DNA of 64,000 nt from Pseudoflavonifractor phocaeensis (GTDB lineage Bacteria > Bacillota > Clostridia > Oscillospirales > Oscillospiraceae): positions 108,059 to 172,058 of the forward strand of contig NZ_JADYTU010000002.1 in the NCBI RefSeq assembly GCF_021531375.1, in the 5' to 3' direction. Every line of letters starts with the position of its first letter. Within the stretch, counting starts at the first letter, position 1. Of the stretch, positions 40,809 to 49,191 are shown piece after piece. The translations under genes and the position numbers were made by a program. The notes beneath the pieces are model-generated. The model was not told where the DNA came from and did no database searches. It saw only the letters and a list, made by a program, of their open reading frames with translations.

Positions 40809-42206
40809 ATGGAAGAATGGATGGAGCTGGAGGAACCGGATCGGGGACTCCATGAGGAATGCGGGATATTTGGCGTGTGCGATCCGGCGGGAAACTGCGC
40901 CCAGACCACCTATTACGGGCTGTATGCCCTCCAGCACCGGGGACAGGAGGCCTGCGGCATCGCCGCCATCAACGACCGGGAGCAGTCCTTTTATAAGGAC
41001 GTAGGGCTGGTCAGCGAGGTCTTTGACAAGGAGACCCTCCAGCGGCTCAACGGGACCATGGCGGTGGGCCATGTGCGCTATGCCACCACCGGAGCGGGGG
41101 AACGGGAAAACGCCCAGCCGCTGACCATCAAGTACGCCAAAGGGACGCTGGCGGTGGTCCATAACGGGAATCTGGTGGATGTTGACGCCCTGCGGCAGGA
41201 TTTTGAGTATAAAGGGGCCATTTTCCACACCACCAGCGACTCTGAACTCATCGCCTATGCCATTGCCCAGGCCCGTCTCCACTGCGGCAGTGTGGAGCAG
41301 GCGGTTTGCCGCGCCACCTCTGGGCTGCGGGGGGCCTTCTCCCTGCTGGTCATGTCTCCCCAGAAGATGATCGCCTGCCGGGACCCCTGGGGGTTCCGCC
41401 CCCTCTGCATGGGCCGAAAGGGGGAGGCCATCCTCTTCACCTCCGAGTCCTGCGCCATTGAGGCGGTGGGCGGCCGGGTGGAGCGGGAGCTGGAACCCGG
41501 CGAGGTGGTGGTGGTCCAGGACGGGCAGATCCGGTCCATCCGGGACAACTGCCGGGGACTGTCCCACATGTGCATCTTCGAATACATCTATTTTGCCCGT
41601 CCCGACTCGGTCATCGCCGGCCAGTCGGTTCACCGGGCCCGGGTGAACGCCGGGCGGCTGCTGGCACGGCAGCACCCGGTGGAGGCTGATCTGGTGGTGG
41701 GCGTGCCCGATTCCGGATTGGACGCCGCCCGGGGCTATGCCCTGGAGAGCGGCATTCCCAACGGCATGGGCTTTGTGAAAAACCGCTATGTGGGCCGGAC
41801 CTTCATCACCCCGGACCAGCAGAGCCGGGAGCAGGCGGTGCGGATCAAGCTCTCCGCCCTGGCCAGCGAGGTGGCGGGCAAGCGTGTGGTCATGGTGGAC
41901 GACTCCATCGTCCGGGGTACCACCTGCCGGCAGATCATCAATCTGCTCCGGGAGGCCGGAGCCACCCAGGTCCACATGCGGGTGTCCTCTCCCCCCTTCA
42001 TCTCCCCCTGCTACTTCGGCACGGACATCCCGAATAAGGAGAAGCTGATCGCCTGCCACAATACCGTGGAGGAGATCCGGCAGCTGGCCGGTGCGGACAG
42101 CCTGGACTATCTGACGCTGGAGAATCTCCATAAGCTGGCCCCGGATGCCCGGTGCGGTTTCTGCGAGGGCTGCTTTACCGGGAAGTACCCTATCGACATG
42201 GACTGA
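40809..42206 (+). CDS. purF: amidophosphoribosyltransferase
   Basis: The 465-residue enzyme transfers glutamine amide nitrogen to PRPP, the first committed step of purine synthesis. The glutaminase Cys is at 18 in EECGIFGV after a 17-residue propeptide that must be removed; LQHRGQEACG follows. The PRPP-binding loop VVMVDDSIVRGTT lies at about 360-372. C-terminal Cys in RCGFCEGCFTG probably bind the [4Fe-4S] cluster of the Bacillus-type enzyme. AGGAAGGGGAG precedes the ATG. Confidence 0.96.
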   Translation: MEEWMELEEPDRGLHEECGIFGVCDPAGNCAQTTYYGLYALQHRGQEACGIAAINDREQSFYKDVGLVSEVFDKETLQRLNGTMAVGHVRYATTGAGERENAQPLTIKYAKGTLAVVHNGNLVDVDALRQDFEYKGAIFHTTSDSELIAYAIAQARLHCGSVEQAVCRATSGLRGAFSLLVMSPQKMIACRDPWGFRPLCMGRKGEAILFTSESCAIEAVGGRVERELEPGEVVVVQDGQIRSIRDNCRGLSHMCIFEYIYFARPDSVIAGQSVHRARVNAGRLLARQHPVEADLVVGVPDSGLDAARGYALESGIPNGMGFVKNRYVGRTFITPDQQSREQAVRIKLSALASEVAGKRVVMVDDSIVRGTTCRQIINLLREAGATQVHMRVSSPPFISPCYFGTDIPNKEKLIACHNTVEEIRQLAGADSLDYLTLENLHKLAPDARCGFCEGCFTGKYPIDMD

Positions 42207-42291
42207 CACTGACTATCCACTCCGGCGCTGTTTTGCACGGGAGGGGATGAGGGGAGATGTGATCCGGCCGGACTTTGTTCCGCCGCGCACC

Positions 42292-42324
42292 AAAAGCCCC
42301 GCGCCGTGACGGCGCGGGGCTTTT
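42292..42324. terminator. terminator between convergent purF and glnN
   Basis: A 14-bp stem (42292-42305 with 42311-42324); A4 and T4 arm ends allow action on both strands. Confidence 0.9.
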
Positions 42325-42381
42325 GGCGGAAAAGGAATGTGAGAAGAGAGACGGTTGAAGCAACCGAAGAATGAAAGGGGA

Positions 42382-44490
42382 TCAGACCTCGAACATGAGG
42401 TCGCCATAGGTGGGAACGGGCCAAATGTCCTTATCCACCAGCAACTCCAGCTCATCCACGGGCTTACGCAGGGCGGCCATGGCGGGAACGATCTTGTCGT
42501 GGTAGGCGTGGGCCATTTCCTCCACATTCTCCATGGAATCCACCTCGGGCAGCAGGACCTTCAGCGCCTCCAGAGCCTTGGAAGCCTCGGACAGTAGCGC
42601 GCTGCACCGGATCAGCAGGCTCTTCTGGACAGACAGGTCGGCCTCGGCGGAGGCTGCGGTCACAGCGGCGATGGACTGGCCCAGACGGGTGTTGTAGTGG
42701 ATGGCGGCGGGGATATAGTGCTTGCCGGCCATGTGGATCATGGTCTGGGCCTCGATCTTCTGCACCTTGGCGTAGGTCTCGTACATGATCTCGGCGCGGG
42801 ATTCCAGCTCGGACTTGGTGTAGATGCCGAACTTGGTGAACAGTGCCTCGGATTTCTCAGTGGTGAGGGCGGGGATGGCGTTGACCATGGAGGGCAGGTT
42901 GGGCAGACCCCGGCGGGCCGCCTCAGCCACCCACTCGTCAGAGTAGCCGTTCCCATTAAAGACGATACGCTGGTGCTTGGTCATCCAGTCATGGATCAGC
43001 CGGAAGCAGGCGTCGTGGAAGTTGTCGGCCTGCTCCAGCGCGTCGGCGGCCTGGCAGAAGGCCTCGGCCACGATGGCGTTCAGGGTGACGTTGGCGTCGG
43101 CGATGGAGTCGGAGGAGCCCACCATGCGGAACTCGAACTTGTTGCCGGTGAAAGCGAATGGGGAGGTGCGGTTCCGGTCGGTGGCGTCCTTCTTGATAAC
43201 GGGGACGGTGGACACGCCGGAGTCCAGCTTGGAGGAGGTCAGCAGCTTGATGGAATCCGCGTTGGAGACAATCTGGCTGACCACGTCGTCCAGCTGGTCG
43301 CCCAGGAAGATGGAGATGATGGCGGGCGGGGCCTCCTGAGCGCCTAGACGGTGCTCGTTGCCCACGCAGGAGGCGGAGCAGCGCAGCAGGTCGGCGTGGG
43401 TGTCCACGGCCTTCATGATACAGGCCAGCACCAGCAGGAACTGGAGGTTCTCGTTGGGGGTGTCGCCGGGGTCCAGCAGGTTCTCTCCGGTGTCGGTGCC
43501 CAGGGACCAGTTGTTGTGCTTGCCGGAGCCGTTGACGCCGGCATAGGGCTTTTCGTGGAGCAGGCACACCAGACCGTGACGGGTGGCGACACGCTTCATG
43601 GTCTCCATGGCCAGCTGGTTCTGGTCCACGGCCAGGTTACAGGTGGTGTAGACGGGGGCCATCTCATGCTGGGCGGGGGCCACCTCGTTATGCTGGGTGG
43701 TGGCGGGGATGCCCAGCTTCCACAGCTCCTGGTTCAGATCGGCCATGAACTTTCCTACCCGGTAGCGGATGACGCCGAAGTACTGGTCCTCCAGCTCCTG
43801 ACCCTTGGGGGCGGGAGCGCCGAACAGGGTCCGGCCGGTGTAGATCAGGTCCCGGCGCTTGAGGTACTTCTCCCGGTCCACCAGGAAATATTCCTGCTCG
43901 GGACCCACGGAGGGGGTGACCTTTTTGGCCTCGGTGTTGCCGAACAGGCGGAGGATCCGCAGGGCCTGGACGTTGATGGCCTCCATGGAGCGCAGCAGGG
44001 GAGTCTTCTTGTCCAGGGCCTCGCCGTTGTAGGAGACGAAGATGGTGGGGATACATAAAATGGTGCCGCAGGACATCTCCTTGACGAAGGCGGGGGAGGT
44101 CATGTCCCAGGCGGTGTAGCCCCGGGCGTAGTGGGTGGCCCGCAGGCCGCCGGAGGGGAAGGAGGAGGCGTCAGGCTCGCCCATGATCAGCTGCTTGCCG
44201 GTGAGCTGCAGCAGAGTCTTGCTGTCCTTGGGGGCGGTGATAAAGGAGTCGTGCTTTTCGGCGGTGACGCCGGTCAGAGGCTGGAACCAATGGGTGTAGT
44301 GGGTGGCGCCCTTCTCCACCGCCCAGTCCTTCATGGCGTTGGCCACGATGTCGGCGGTGGCCATGCTGATGTTGCCGCCGTTCTCCATCACGTCCACCAC
44401 TTCGGCATAGGCTTTCTTGGGCAGGCGCTCCCGCATAACTGACATGCTGAATACGTTGGAGCCGAAAATTTCAGAGATGTTGACGCTCAT
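42382..44490 (-). CDS. glnN: glutamine synthetase type III
   Basis: The 702-residue enzyme is the long type III glutamine synthetase. It contains the GSIII N-terminal segment (FGSNVFSMSVMRERLPKKAY), the catalytic signature GPEQEYFLVDREKY, NEVAPAQHEMAPVY, and the KPYAGVNGSGKHNNWSLGT loop, plus a long C-terminal helical part. It makes glutamine from glutamate and ammonia. I chose ATG 44490, preceded by AAAGGG; in-frame upstream codons lie inside the leader. Divergent from glnA, so the genome carries two synthetases side by side. Confidence 0.95.
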   Translation of the reverse strand: MSVNISEIFGSNVFSMSVMRERLPKKAYAEVVDVMENGGNISMATADIVANAMKDWAVEKGATHYTHWFQPLTGVTAEKHDSFITAPKDSKTLLQLTGKQLIMGEPDASSFPSGGLRATHYARGYTAWDMTSPAFVKEMSCGTILCIPTIFVSYNGEALDKKTPLLRSMEAINVQALRILRLFGNTEAKKVTPSVGPEQEYFLVDREKYLKRRDLIYTGRTLFGAPAPKGQELEDQYFGVIRYRVGKFMADLNQELWKLGIPATTQHNEVAPAQHEMAPVYTTCNLAVDQNQLAMETMKRVATRHGLVCLLHEKPYAGVNGSGKHNNWSLGTDTGENLLDPGDTPNENLQFLLVLACIMKAVDTHADLLRCSASCVGNEHRLGAQEAPPAIISIFLGDQLDDVVSQIVSNADSIKLLTSSKLDSGVSTVPVIKKDATDRNRTSPFAFTGNKFEFRMVGSSDSIADANVTLNAIVAEAFCQAADALEQADNFHDACFRLIHDWMTKHQRIVFNGNGYSDEWVAEAARRGLPNLPSMVNAIPALTTEKSEALFTKFGIYTKSELESRAEIMYETYAKVQKIEAQTMIHMAGKHYIPAAIHYNTRLGQSIAAVTAASAEADLSVQKSLLIRCSALLSEASKALEALKVLLPEVDSMENVEEMAHAYHDKIVPAMAALRKPVDELELLVDKDIWPVPTYGDLMFEV

Positions 44491-44530
44491 TGTCTCAACC
44501 CTTTCCATACGTTTGCTGGCGGCCGGAAAC

Positions 44531-44570
44531 AAAAAAGGAGACAAGGAGGCCCGAAGGACGTCCTTGTCTC
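44531..44570 (-). terminator. leader terminator (candidate attenuator) upstream of glnN
   Basis: Minus strand GAGACAAGGA pairs with TCCTTGTCTC (44570-44561 with 44547-44538), then CTTTTTTG, about 40 bases before the start codon. A second 7-bp hairpin (TGCGGCC with GGCTGCA) lies just upstream near 44592-44611. It is a possible antitermination target. Confidence 0.75.
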
Positions 44571-44853
44571 ATATCAGATCCGGTCATGACATGCAGCCGC
44601 CGTGGCCGCATTTTTTACACCACAACAATAAACCATCTTGCCCAAATTTGCAAGTCCAAATTCTGACCAAATTTACCGCCCTCTGCCGGAAATGGCCCTG
44701 GGGGATATCACAAATTCAGCGAGCTAACAAGACAGAAAAATTATTGATTTGCAGGAATGATTTCAAAAGATGCAAAAATTGAGGAATTTTTCCGGGAAAA
44801 TTGGTCTGTCAGGACGAAAATTGCCCCGAACAACGGAAACGATTCAAAAATTC
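44571..44853. other. divergent glnN-glnA intergenic region
   Basis: This AT-rich stretch carries the glnN leader and both promoters' upstream DNA. A minus-strand promoter for glnN is probable (TTGCAA near 44652) but its -10 is weak. No gene is seen. Confidence 0.45.
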
Positions 44854-44882
44854 TTGACACGGCCGGGCGGAAAGTGTAATAC
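44854..44882 (+). promoter_or_regulatory. promoter of glnA
   Basis: TTGACA (44854-44859), 17-base spacer, TAATAC (44877-44882). Confidence 0.75.
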
Positions 44883-44963
44883 TGACCATATATTGATTGG
44901 GAATCATGGGCGGGAACCGGCGCCCGGAAAGATCAAGGAAGAAATTGAGAAGGAGCGGCAGTC

Positions 44964-46295
44964 ATGGGTTATACCAAGGAAGATATTATTCGCATTGTCA
45001 AAGAGGAAGAGATCGAATTTATCCGGATGCAGTTTGTGGATATTTTCGGCCAGCTGAAGAACGTGGCCATCATGGCCTCTCAGATCGAGAAGGCGGTGAA
45101 CAATCAGATCATGTTCGACGGCTCCTCCATTGAGGGCTATACCCGTATCAACGAGTCGGACCAGTGCCTCTATCCCGATCTGGACAGCTTTGCCATTTTC
45201 CCCTGGCGTCCCTCCCACGGCAAGGTGGCCCGTCTGATCTGTGATGTGTACAATCCCGACGGGACTCCCTTTGTGGGCGACCCTCGGGGGGTGCTGCGCC
45301 GGGTGCTCCGGCAGGCCAAGGATATGGGCTTTGATGTATTCAACATCGGTCCCGAGCTGGAGTTTTTCCTGTTTGAGACGGACAGCCAGGGCCACGCCAC
45401 CACCGTCACCCGGGACGAAGCGGGCTACTTTGACCTGGGCCCCCTGGACCACGGCGAGTCCACCCGCCGGGAGATCTGCATGAATCTGGAGTCCATGGGC
45501 TTTGAGATCGAGGCCAGCCACCACGAGTGCGCGGTGGGCCAGCACGAGATCGACTTCAAGTACGCCGACGCCATGGACGGCGCGGACAAGATCATGACCT
45601 TCAAGCTGGCGGTCAAGACCCTGGCCCAGCGCAACGGCCTCCACGCCACCTTCATGCCCAAGCCGATTTACGGCGTGGCCGGCTCCGGTATGCACATCAA
45701 TATGTCCCTGTTCAAGGACGGGAAGAATGTGTTTTTCGACGAGTGCGGCGAGCGCCAGCTGTCCAAGACGGCCTACGCCTTTATCGCCGGTCTGCTGGAG
45801 CATGTGAAGGGCTTTACCGCGCTGACCAACCCTCTGGTCAACTCCTACAAGCGGCTGGTGCCCGGCTATGAGGCGCCCTGCTACCGGGCCTGGTCGGCCT
45901 CCAACCGTTCGGCGCTGATCCGGATCCCCGCCGCCCGGGGCCAGTCCACCCGCGTGGAGCTGCGCAGCCCCGACCCCTCCTGCAACCCCTATCTGGCGGT
46001 GGCCGCCTGTCTGGCCGCCGGTCTGGACGGCATCGCCCGGGGCCTGACTCCGCCCCCTGAGATCCGGGACAACATCTACTCCATGGACGAGGCCACCCGC
46101 CGCGCCAATAACATCGACGCCCTGCCCAGAGACATCAAGGAGGCTCTGGAAGAGATGAAGCAGGACCCCCTGATCATGGGCGTGCTGGGCGAGCATGTGG
46201 CCAGCCACTACATCGCCGGCAAAATGAAGGAGTGGACTGAGTACCAGACCCGCGTCTCCAGCTGGGAGCTGGAGAAGTATCTGGTCACCTACTGA
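44964..46295 (+). CDS. glnA: glutamine synthetase type I
   Basis: The 443-residue enzyme is the dodecameric GSI-alpha form (no adenylylation loop), as expected in Firmicutes. The beta-grasp [15 protein letters not shown] is near residues 53-67, [11 protein letters not shown] at about 128-138, GMHINMSLF for the ATP/glutamate site, and [12 protein letters not shown] then [17 protein letters not shown] near the C-terminus. The start is after GAGAAGGAG. An ANTAR regulator gene follows by 43 bases and is probably co-transcribed. Confidence 0.97.
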   Translation: MGYTKEDIIRIVKEEEIEFIRMQFVDIFGQLKNVAIMASQIEKAVNNQIMFDGSSIEGYTRINESDQCLYPDLDSFAIFPWRPSHGKVARLICDVYNPDGTPFVGDPRGVLRRVLRQAKDMGFDVFNIGPELEFFLFETDSQGHATTVTRDEAGYFDLGPLDHGESTRREICMNLESMGFEIEASHHECAVGQHEIDFKYADAMDGADKIMTFKLAVKTLAQRNGLHATFMPKPIYGVAGSGMHINMSLFKDGKNVFFDECGERQLSKTAYAFIAGLLEHVKGFTALTNPLVNSYKRLVPGYEAPCYRAWSASNRSALIRIPAARGQSTRVELRSPDPSCNPYLAVAACLAAGLDGIARGLTPPPEIRDNIYSMDEATRRANNIDALPRDIKEALEEMKQDPLIMGVLGEHVASHYIAGKMKEWTEYQTRVSSWELEKYLVTY

Positions 46296-46338
46296 GCCAG
46301 CCGCGCTGTCCCGGCCCCGCCGAAAGGAGTGAGAAAAC

Positions 46339-46890
46339 GTGGATACCGTCATTGTAGCCTTTGAGAACCCGGCCCTTTGCCGGCGGTTCAGCGATCTGCT
46401 GGAGAGTACCGGCACCGCCAGGTGCCTGACCTGCCGTTCCGGCGACCAGGTACGTCGGCTGCTGAGCAAACAGACGGCATACTGCGCAATCTGCTCCCCT
46501 CACTTGACGGATGGTCCGGCTGAATGGCTCTGCGAGGACCTGCCCCCGGTCTGCTCCCTGCTCCTGGTGGGTCCCCAGCACATGCTGGATGCCTGCGGAA
46601 ACCAGGATGTGTTCAAACTGCCCACCCCCATCCGAAAGGAGGAGGCCTTGAACACCGTCAGGATGCTGCTCCAGTTCGGACGGCGGATGGAGCGCTATCT
46701 CCGACCCCGCCGCAGCGGGGCGGACCAGGAATTGGTGGACCGGGCCAAGGCGCTGATCATCGAGCGCAAGGGGCTTTCAGAGGAGGAGGCCCACCGGCTG
46801 CTCCAGCGGCGGAGCATGGATTCCCAGACCCGTATGTCTCAGACCGCCCGGCTGGTCATTTCCGAGCTGGAGCTGTCACAGGAGGAATAA
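46339..46890 (+). CDS. ANTAR-domain response-regulator-like RNA-binding antiterminator
   Basis: The 183-residue protein has an N-terminal receiver-like region (1-115) whose usual phosphoacceptor Asp is not evident, then a C-terminal ANTAR domain (about 125-180; ELVDRAKALIIERKGLSEEE then AHRLLQRRSMDSQTRMSQTA). ANTAR proteins bind nascent RNA hairpins and prevent termination, often for nitrogen genes. The GTG at 46339 follows AAAGGAGTG. Its position after glnA and the leader terminator of glnN make the two glutamine synthetases likely targets. Confidence 0.85.
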   Translation: MDTVIVAFENPALCRRFSDLLESTGTARCLTCRSGDQVRRLLSKQTAYCAICSPHLTDGPAEWLCEDLPPVCSLLLVGPQHMLDACGNQDVFKLPTPIRKEEALNTVRMLLQFGRRMERYLRPRRSGADQELVDRAKALIIERKGLSEEEAHRLLQRRSMDSQTRMSQTARLVISELELSQEE

Positions 46891-46934
46891 CCGGCGTCCA
46901 AAGCGCATATCTTCTGACATCACGGATGGTCATC

Positions 46935-46970
46935 AAAGAGGGCGGCGGCCGAATGGCCGCCGCCCTCTTT
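46935..46970 (+). terminator. terminator after the glnA-ANTAR operon
   Basis: A perfect 16-bp stem (46935-46950 with 46955-46970), GAAT loop. Confidence 0.9.
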
Positions 46971-46993
46971 ACTGGCAACAGGGAGGCGAAGCT

Positions 46994-47782
46994 ATGCGGT
47001 TTACCAAAATGGAGGGACTGGGCAACGATTATATCTATCTCGACTGCAGAAACTGGGAGCCGCCCGACCTGCCAGGGCTGGCGGTGCGGCTGTCCGACCG
47101 GCATTTCGGGGTGGGCGCGGACGGCCTGATCTGTATCAAGCCGGGACGGAGCGGGGACTTTTCCATGGAGATGTACAATGCCGACGGGTCCCGGGGCGCC
47201 ATGTGCGGAAACGGGATCCGCTGCTTGGCAAAGTATGTCTATGACCGGGGACTGACCCGAAAGACCTGCCTGACCATTGATACCGATGCCGGTCCCAGAG
47301 GGCTGGAGCTGTCAGTGGCCGGAGGGAGGACGGAGCGGGTGACGGTGGATATGGGGCAGGCGGATATCTTCCCAAGGGTGGAGGTAAAGCTGGCGGGAGA
47401 GAGCTTCTCCGTATTCCAGGTTTCCGTGGGCAATCCCCACGCCGTCATCTTTTGCGACGCTCCGGACCGGGTGGAGCTGGAGCGGCTGGGGCCGGCGCTG
47501 GAACACCACCCAGCCCTGCGGGAGCGGTCCAATGTGGAGTTTGCGGCCCTGTCTGGCCAGGACTGCCTGACCGTCCGGGTCTGGGAGCGGGGAAGCGGCG
47601 TCACCCTGGCCTGTGGCACCGGAGCCTGCGCTGTCTTTGCCGCCGCCCGGAAGCTGGGGCTGTGCGGACCCGCGGCCTCAGTCCGTCTGGCGGGGGGCGT
47701 TTTGACGCTGGAAGAGCGGGAACGGCGGATCTTCCTGACCGGTCCGGCCCGCACTGTTTTTGAAGGGGAGATCGGGGAATGA
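46994..47782 (+). CDS. dapF: diaminopimelate epimerase
   Basis: The 262-residue enzyme converts LL- to meso-diaminopimelate using two Cys: Cys71 in RGAMCGNGIRC and Cys207 in LACGTGAC. The opening FTKMEGLGNDYIY is typical. CAGGGAGGCG precedes the ATG. The next gene, dapL, makes its substrate, so adjacent genes encode consecutive lysine/peptidoglycan steps, although dapL has its own promoter. Confidence 0.95.
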   Translation: MRFTKMEGLGNDYIYLDCRNWEPPDLPGLAVRLSDRHFGVGADGLICIKPGRSGDFSMEMYNADGSRGAMCGNGIRCLAKYVYDRGLTRKTCLTIDTDAGPRGLELSVAGGRTERVTVDMGQADIFPRVEVKLAGESFSVFQVSVGNPHAVIFCDAPDRVELERLGPALEHHPALRERSNVEFAALSGQDCLTVRVWERGSGVTLACGTGACAVFAAARKLGLCGPAASVRLAGGVLTLEERERRIFLTGPARTVFEGEIGE

Positions 47783-47815
47783 ACCGGGCAGGCGCGGGGC
47801 CGAGGAATTTTTACA

Positions 47816-47844
47816 TTGACAACGATTCTGGAATCGGGGATAAT
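47816..47844 (+). promoter_or_regulatory. promoter of dapL
   Basis: TTGACA (47816-47821), 17-base spacer, GATAAT (47839-47844). Confidence 0.83.
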
Positions 47845-47895
47845 ATCAACCATCAGATTTGCGGTAAGATCAATCGCACAAAGGAGCTGTGAACC

Positions 47896-49113
47896 ATGGT
47901 AAGAGTCAATCAAAACTATCTGAAGCTGCCCGGCAGCTATCTGTTTTCCGAGGTGGCCCGGCGGATCTCCGCCTATTCCGCCGCCCACCCCGAGGCCCAG
48001 ATCACCAAGCTGTCCATCGGCGACGTGACCCGCCCCCTGGTGCCCGCTGTGGTGGAGGCCATGCACAAGGCCGTGGATGAGATGGGGACCTACGAGGGCT
48101 TCCACGGCTACGGCCCGGAGCAGGGCTATCCCTTCCTGCGGGAGGCCATCGCCCAGCACGACTACGCCGCCCGGGGTATGGATATCAAGCCCGATGAGAT
48201 CTTTGTCTCCGACGGCGCCAAGAGCGACTGCGGCAATATCGGCGATATCTTCGGCGTGGACAACGTGGTGGCGGTGTGTGACCCGGTGTATCCCGTCTAT
48301 GTGGACACCAACGCCATGGCGGGCCGGGCTGGCGACTTCCAGGAGGAGCTGGGCCGCTGGAACAAGCTGATCTACATGCCCTGCGTGGAGTCCAACGGCT
48401 TCTCTCCCGAGCCCCCCAAGGAGAAGGCGGATATCATCTACCTGTGCTTCCCCAACAACCCCACCGGCGCCATGGCCACCCGGGAGCAACTGAAGGTCTG
48501 GGTGGACTATGCCAACGCCAACGGCTCGGTCATCCTGTACGACTCGGCCTATGAGGCATTCATCACCGAGGAGGATGTGCCCCACAGCATCTTTGAGATC
48601 GAGGGGGCCCGGACCTGCGCCATCGAGTTCCGCTCCTTCTCCAAGACCGCCGGCTTCACCGGCAACCGCTGCGCCTACACCGTGGTCCCCATGGAGCTGG
48701 AGCGGGACGGAGCCAGCCTGAACAAGATGTGGAACCGCCGCCAGTGCACCAAGTTCAACGGCGTGCCCTATGTGGTCCAGCGGGGCGCCGCCGCCGTCTA
48801 TACCCCCGAGGGCCACGCCCAGATCATGGAGTCCATCGCCTATTACCAGAACAACGCCAAGGTGATCCGGGAGGGCCTGTCCTCCGCCGGCTTCCAGTGC
48901 TTCGGCGGCGTCAACGCCCCCTACATCTGGGTCAAGACCCCCAACGGCATGGGCTCCTGGGACTTCTTCGACCTGGTGCTGGACCGGGCCAACGTGGCCA
49001 CCACCCCCGGCGCAGGCTTTGGCCCCAGCGGCGAGGGCTATGTCCGGCTGACCGCCTTCGGCGATGCCGAGGCCACCAAGCGGGCCGTGGAGCAGGTCAA
49101 GTCCGTCCTCTGA
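47896..49113 (+). CDS. dapL: LL-diaminopimelate aminotransferase
   Basis: The 405-residue class I/II aminotransferase makes LL-diaminopimelate from tetrahydrodipicolinate and glutamate in one step. Family features include the N-terminal [39 protein letters not shown], and the PLP lysine K250 in [12 protein letters not shown]. Length is as expected. AAGGAGCTG precedes the ATG. Presence of DapL indicates the aminotransferase variant of lysine synthesis. Confidence 0.97.
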   Translation: MVRVNQNYLKLPGSYLFSEVARRISAYSAAHPEAQITKLSIGDVTRPLVPAVVEAMHKAVDEMGTYEGFHGYGPEQGYPFLREAIAQHDYAARGMDIKPDEIFVSDGAKSDCGNIGDIFGVDNVVAVCDPVYPVYVDTNAMAGRAGDFQEELGRWNKLIYMPCVESNGFSPEPPKEKADIIYLCFPNNPTGAMATREQLKVWVDYANANGSVILYDSAYEAFITEEDVPHSIFEIEGARTCAIEFRSFSKTAGFTGNRCAYTVVPMELERDGASLNKMWNRRQCTKFNGVPYVVQRGAAAVYTPEGHAQIMESIAYYQNNAKVIREGLSSAGFQCFGGVNAPYIWVKTPNGMGSWDFFDLVLDRANVATTPGAGFGPSGEGYVRLTAFGDAEATKRAVEQVKSVL

Positions 49114-49142
49114 ACCAGGTGACATAGTCACAGACCGTAAAT

Positions 49143-49184
49143 AAAATCGGAGCCCCGGAAATTGATCCGGGGCTCCGATTTTTT
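49143..49184. terminator. terminator between dapL and the two-component operon
   Basis: A 16-bp stem (49143-49158 with 49167-49182), T-tract on the plus strand and A-tract start allowing action on the minus strand. Confidence 0.92.
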
Positions 49185-49191
49185 GCGTAAT

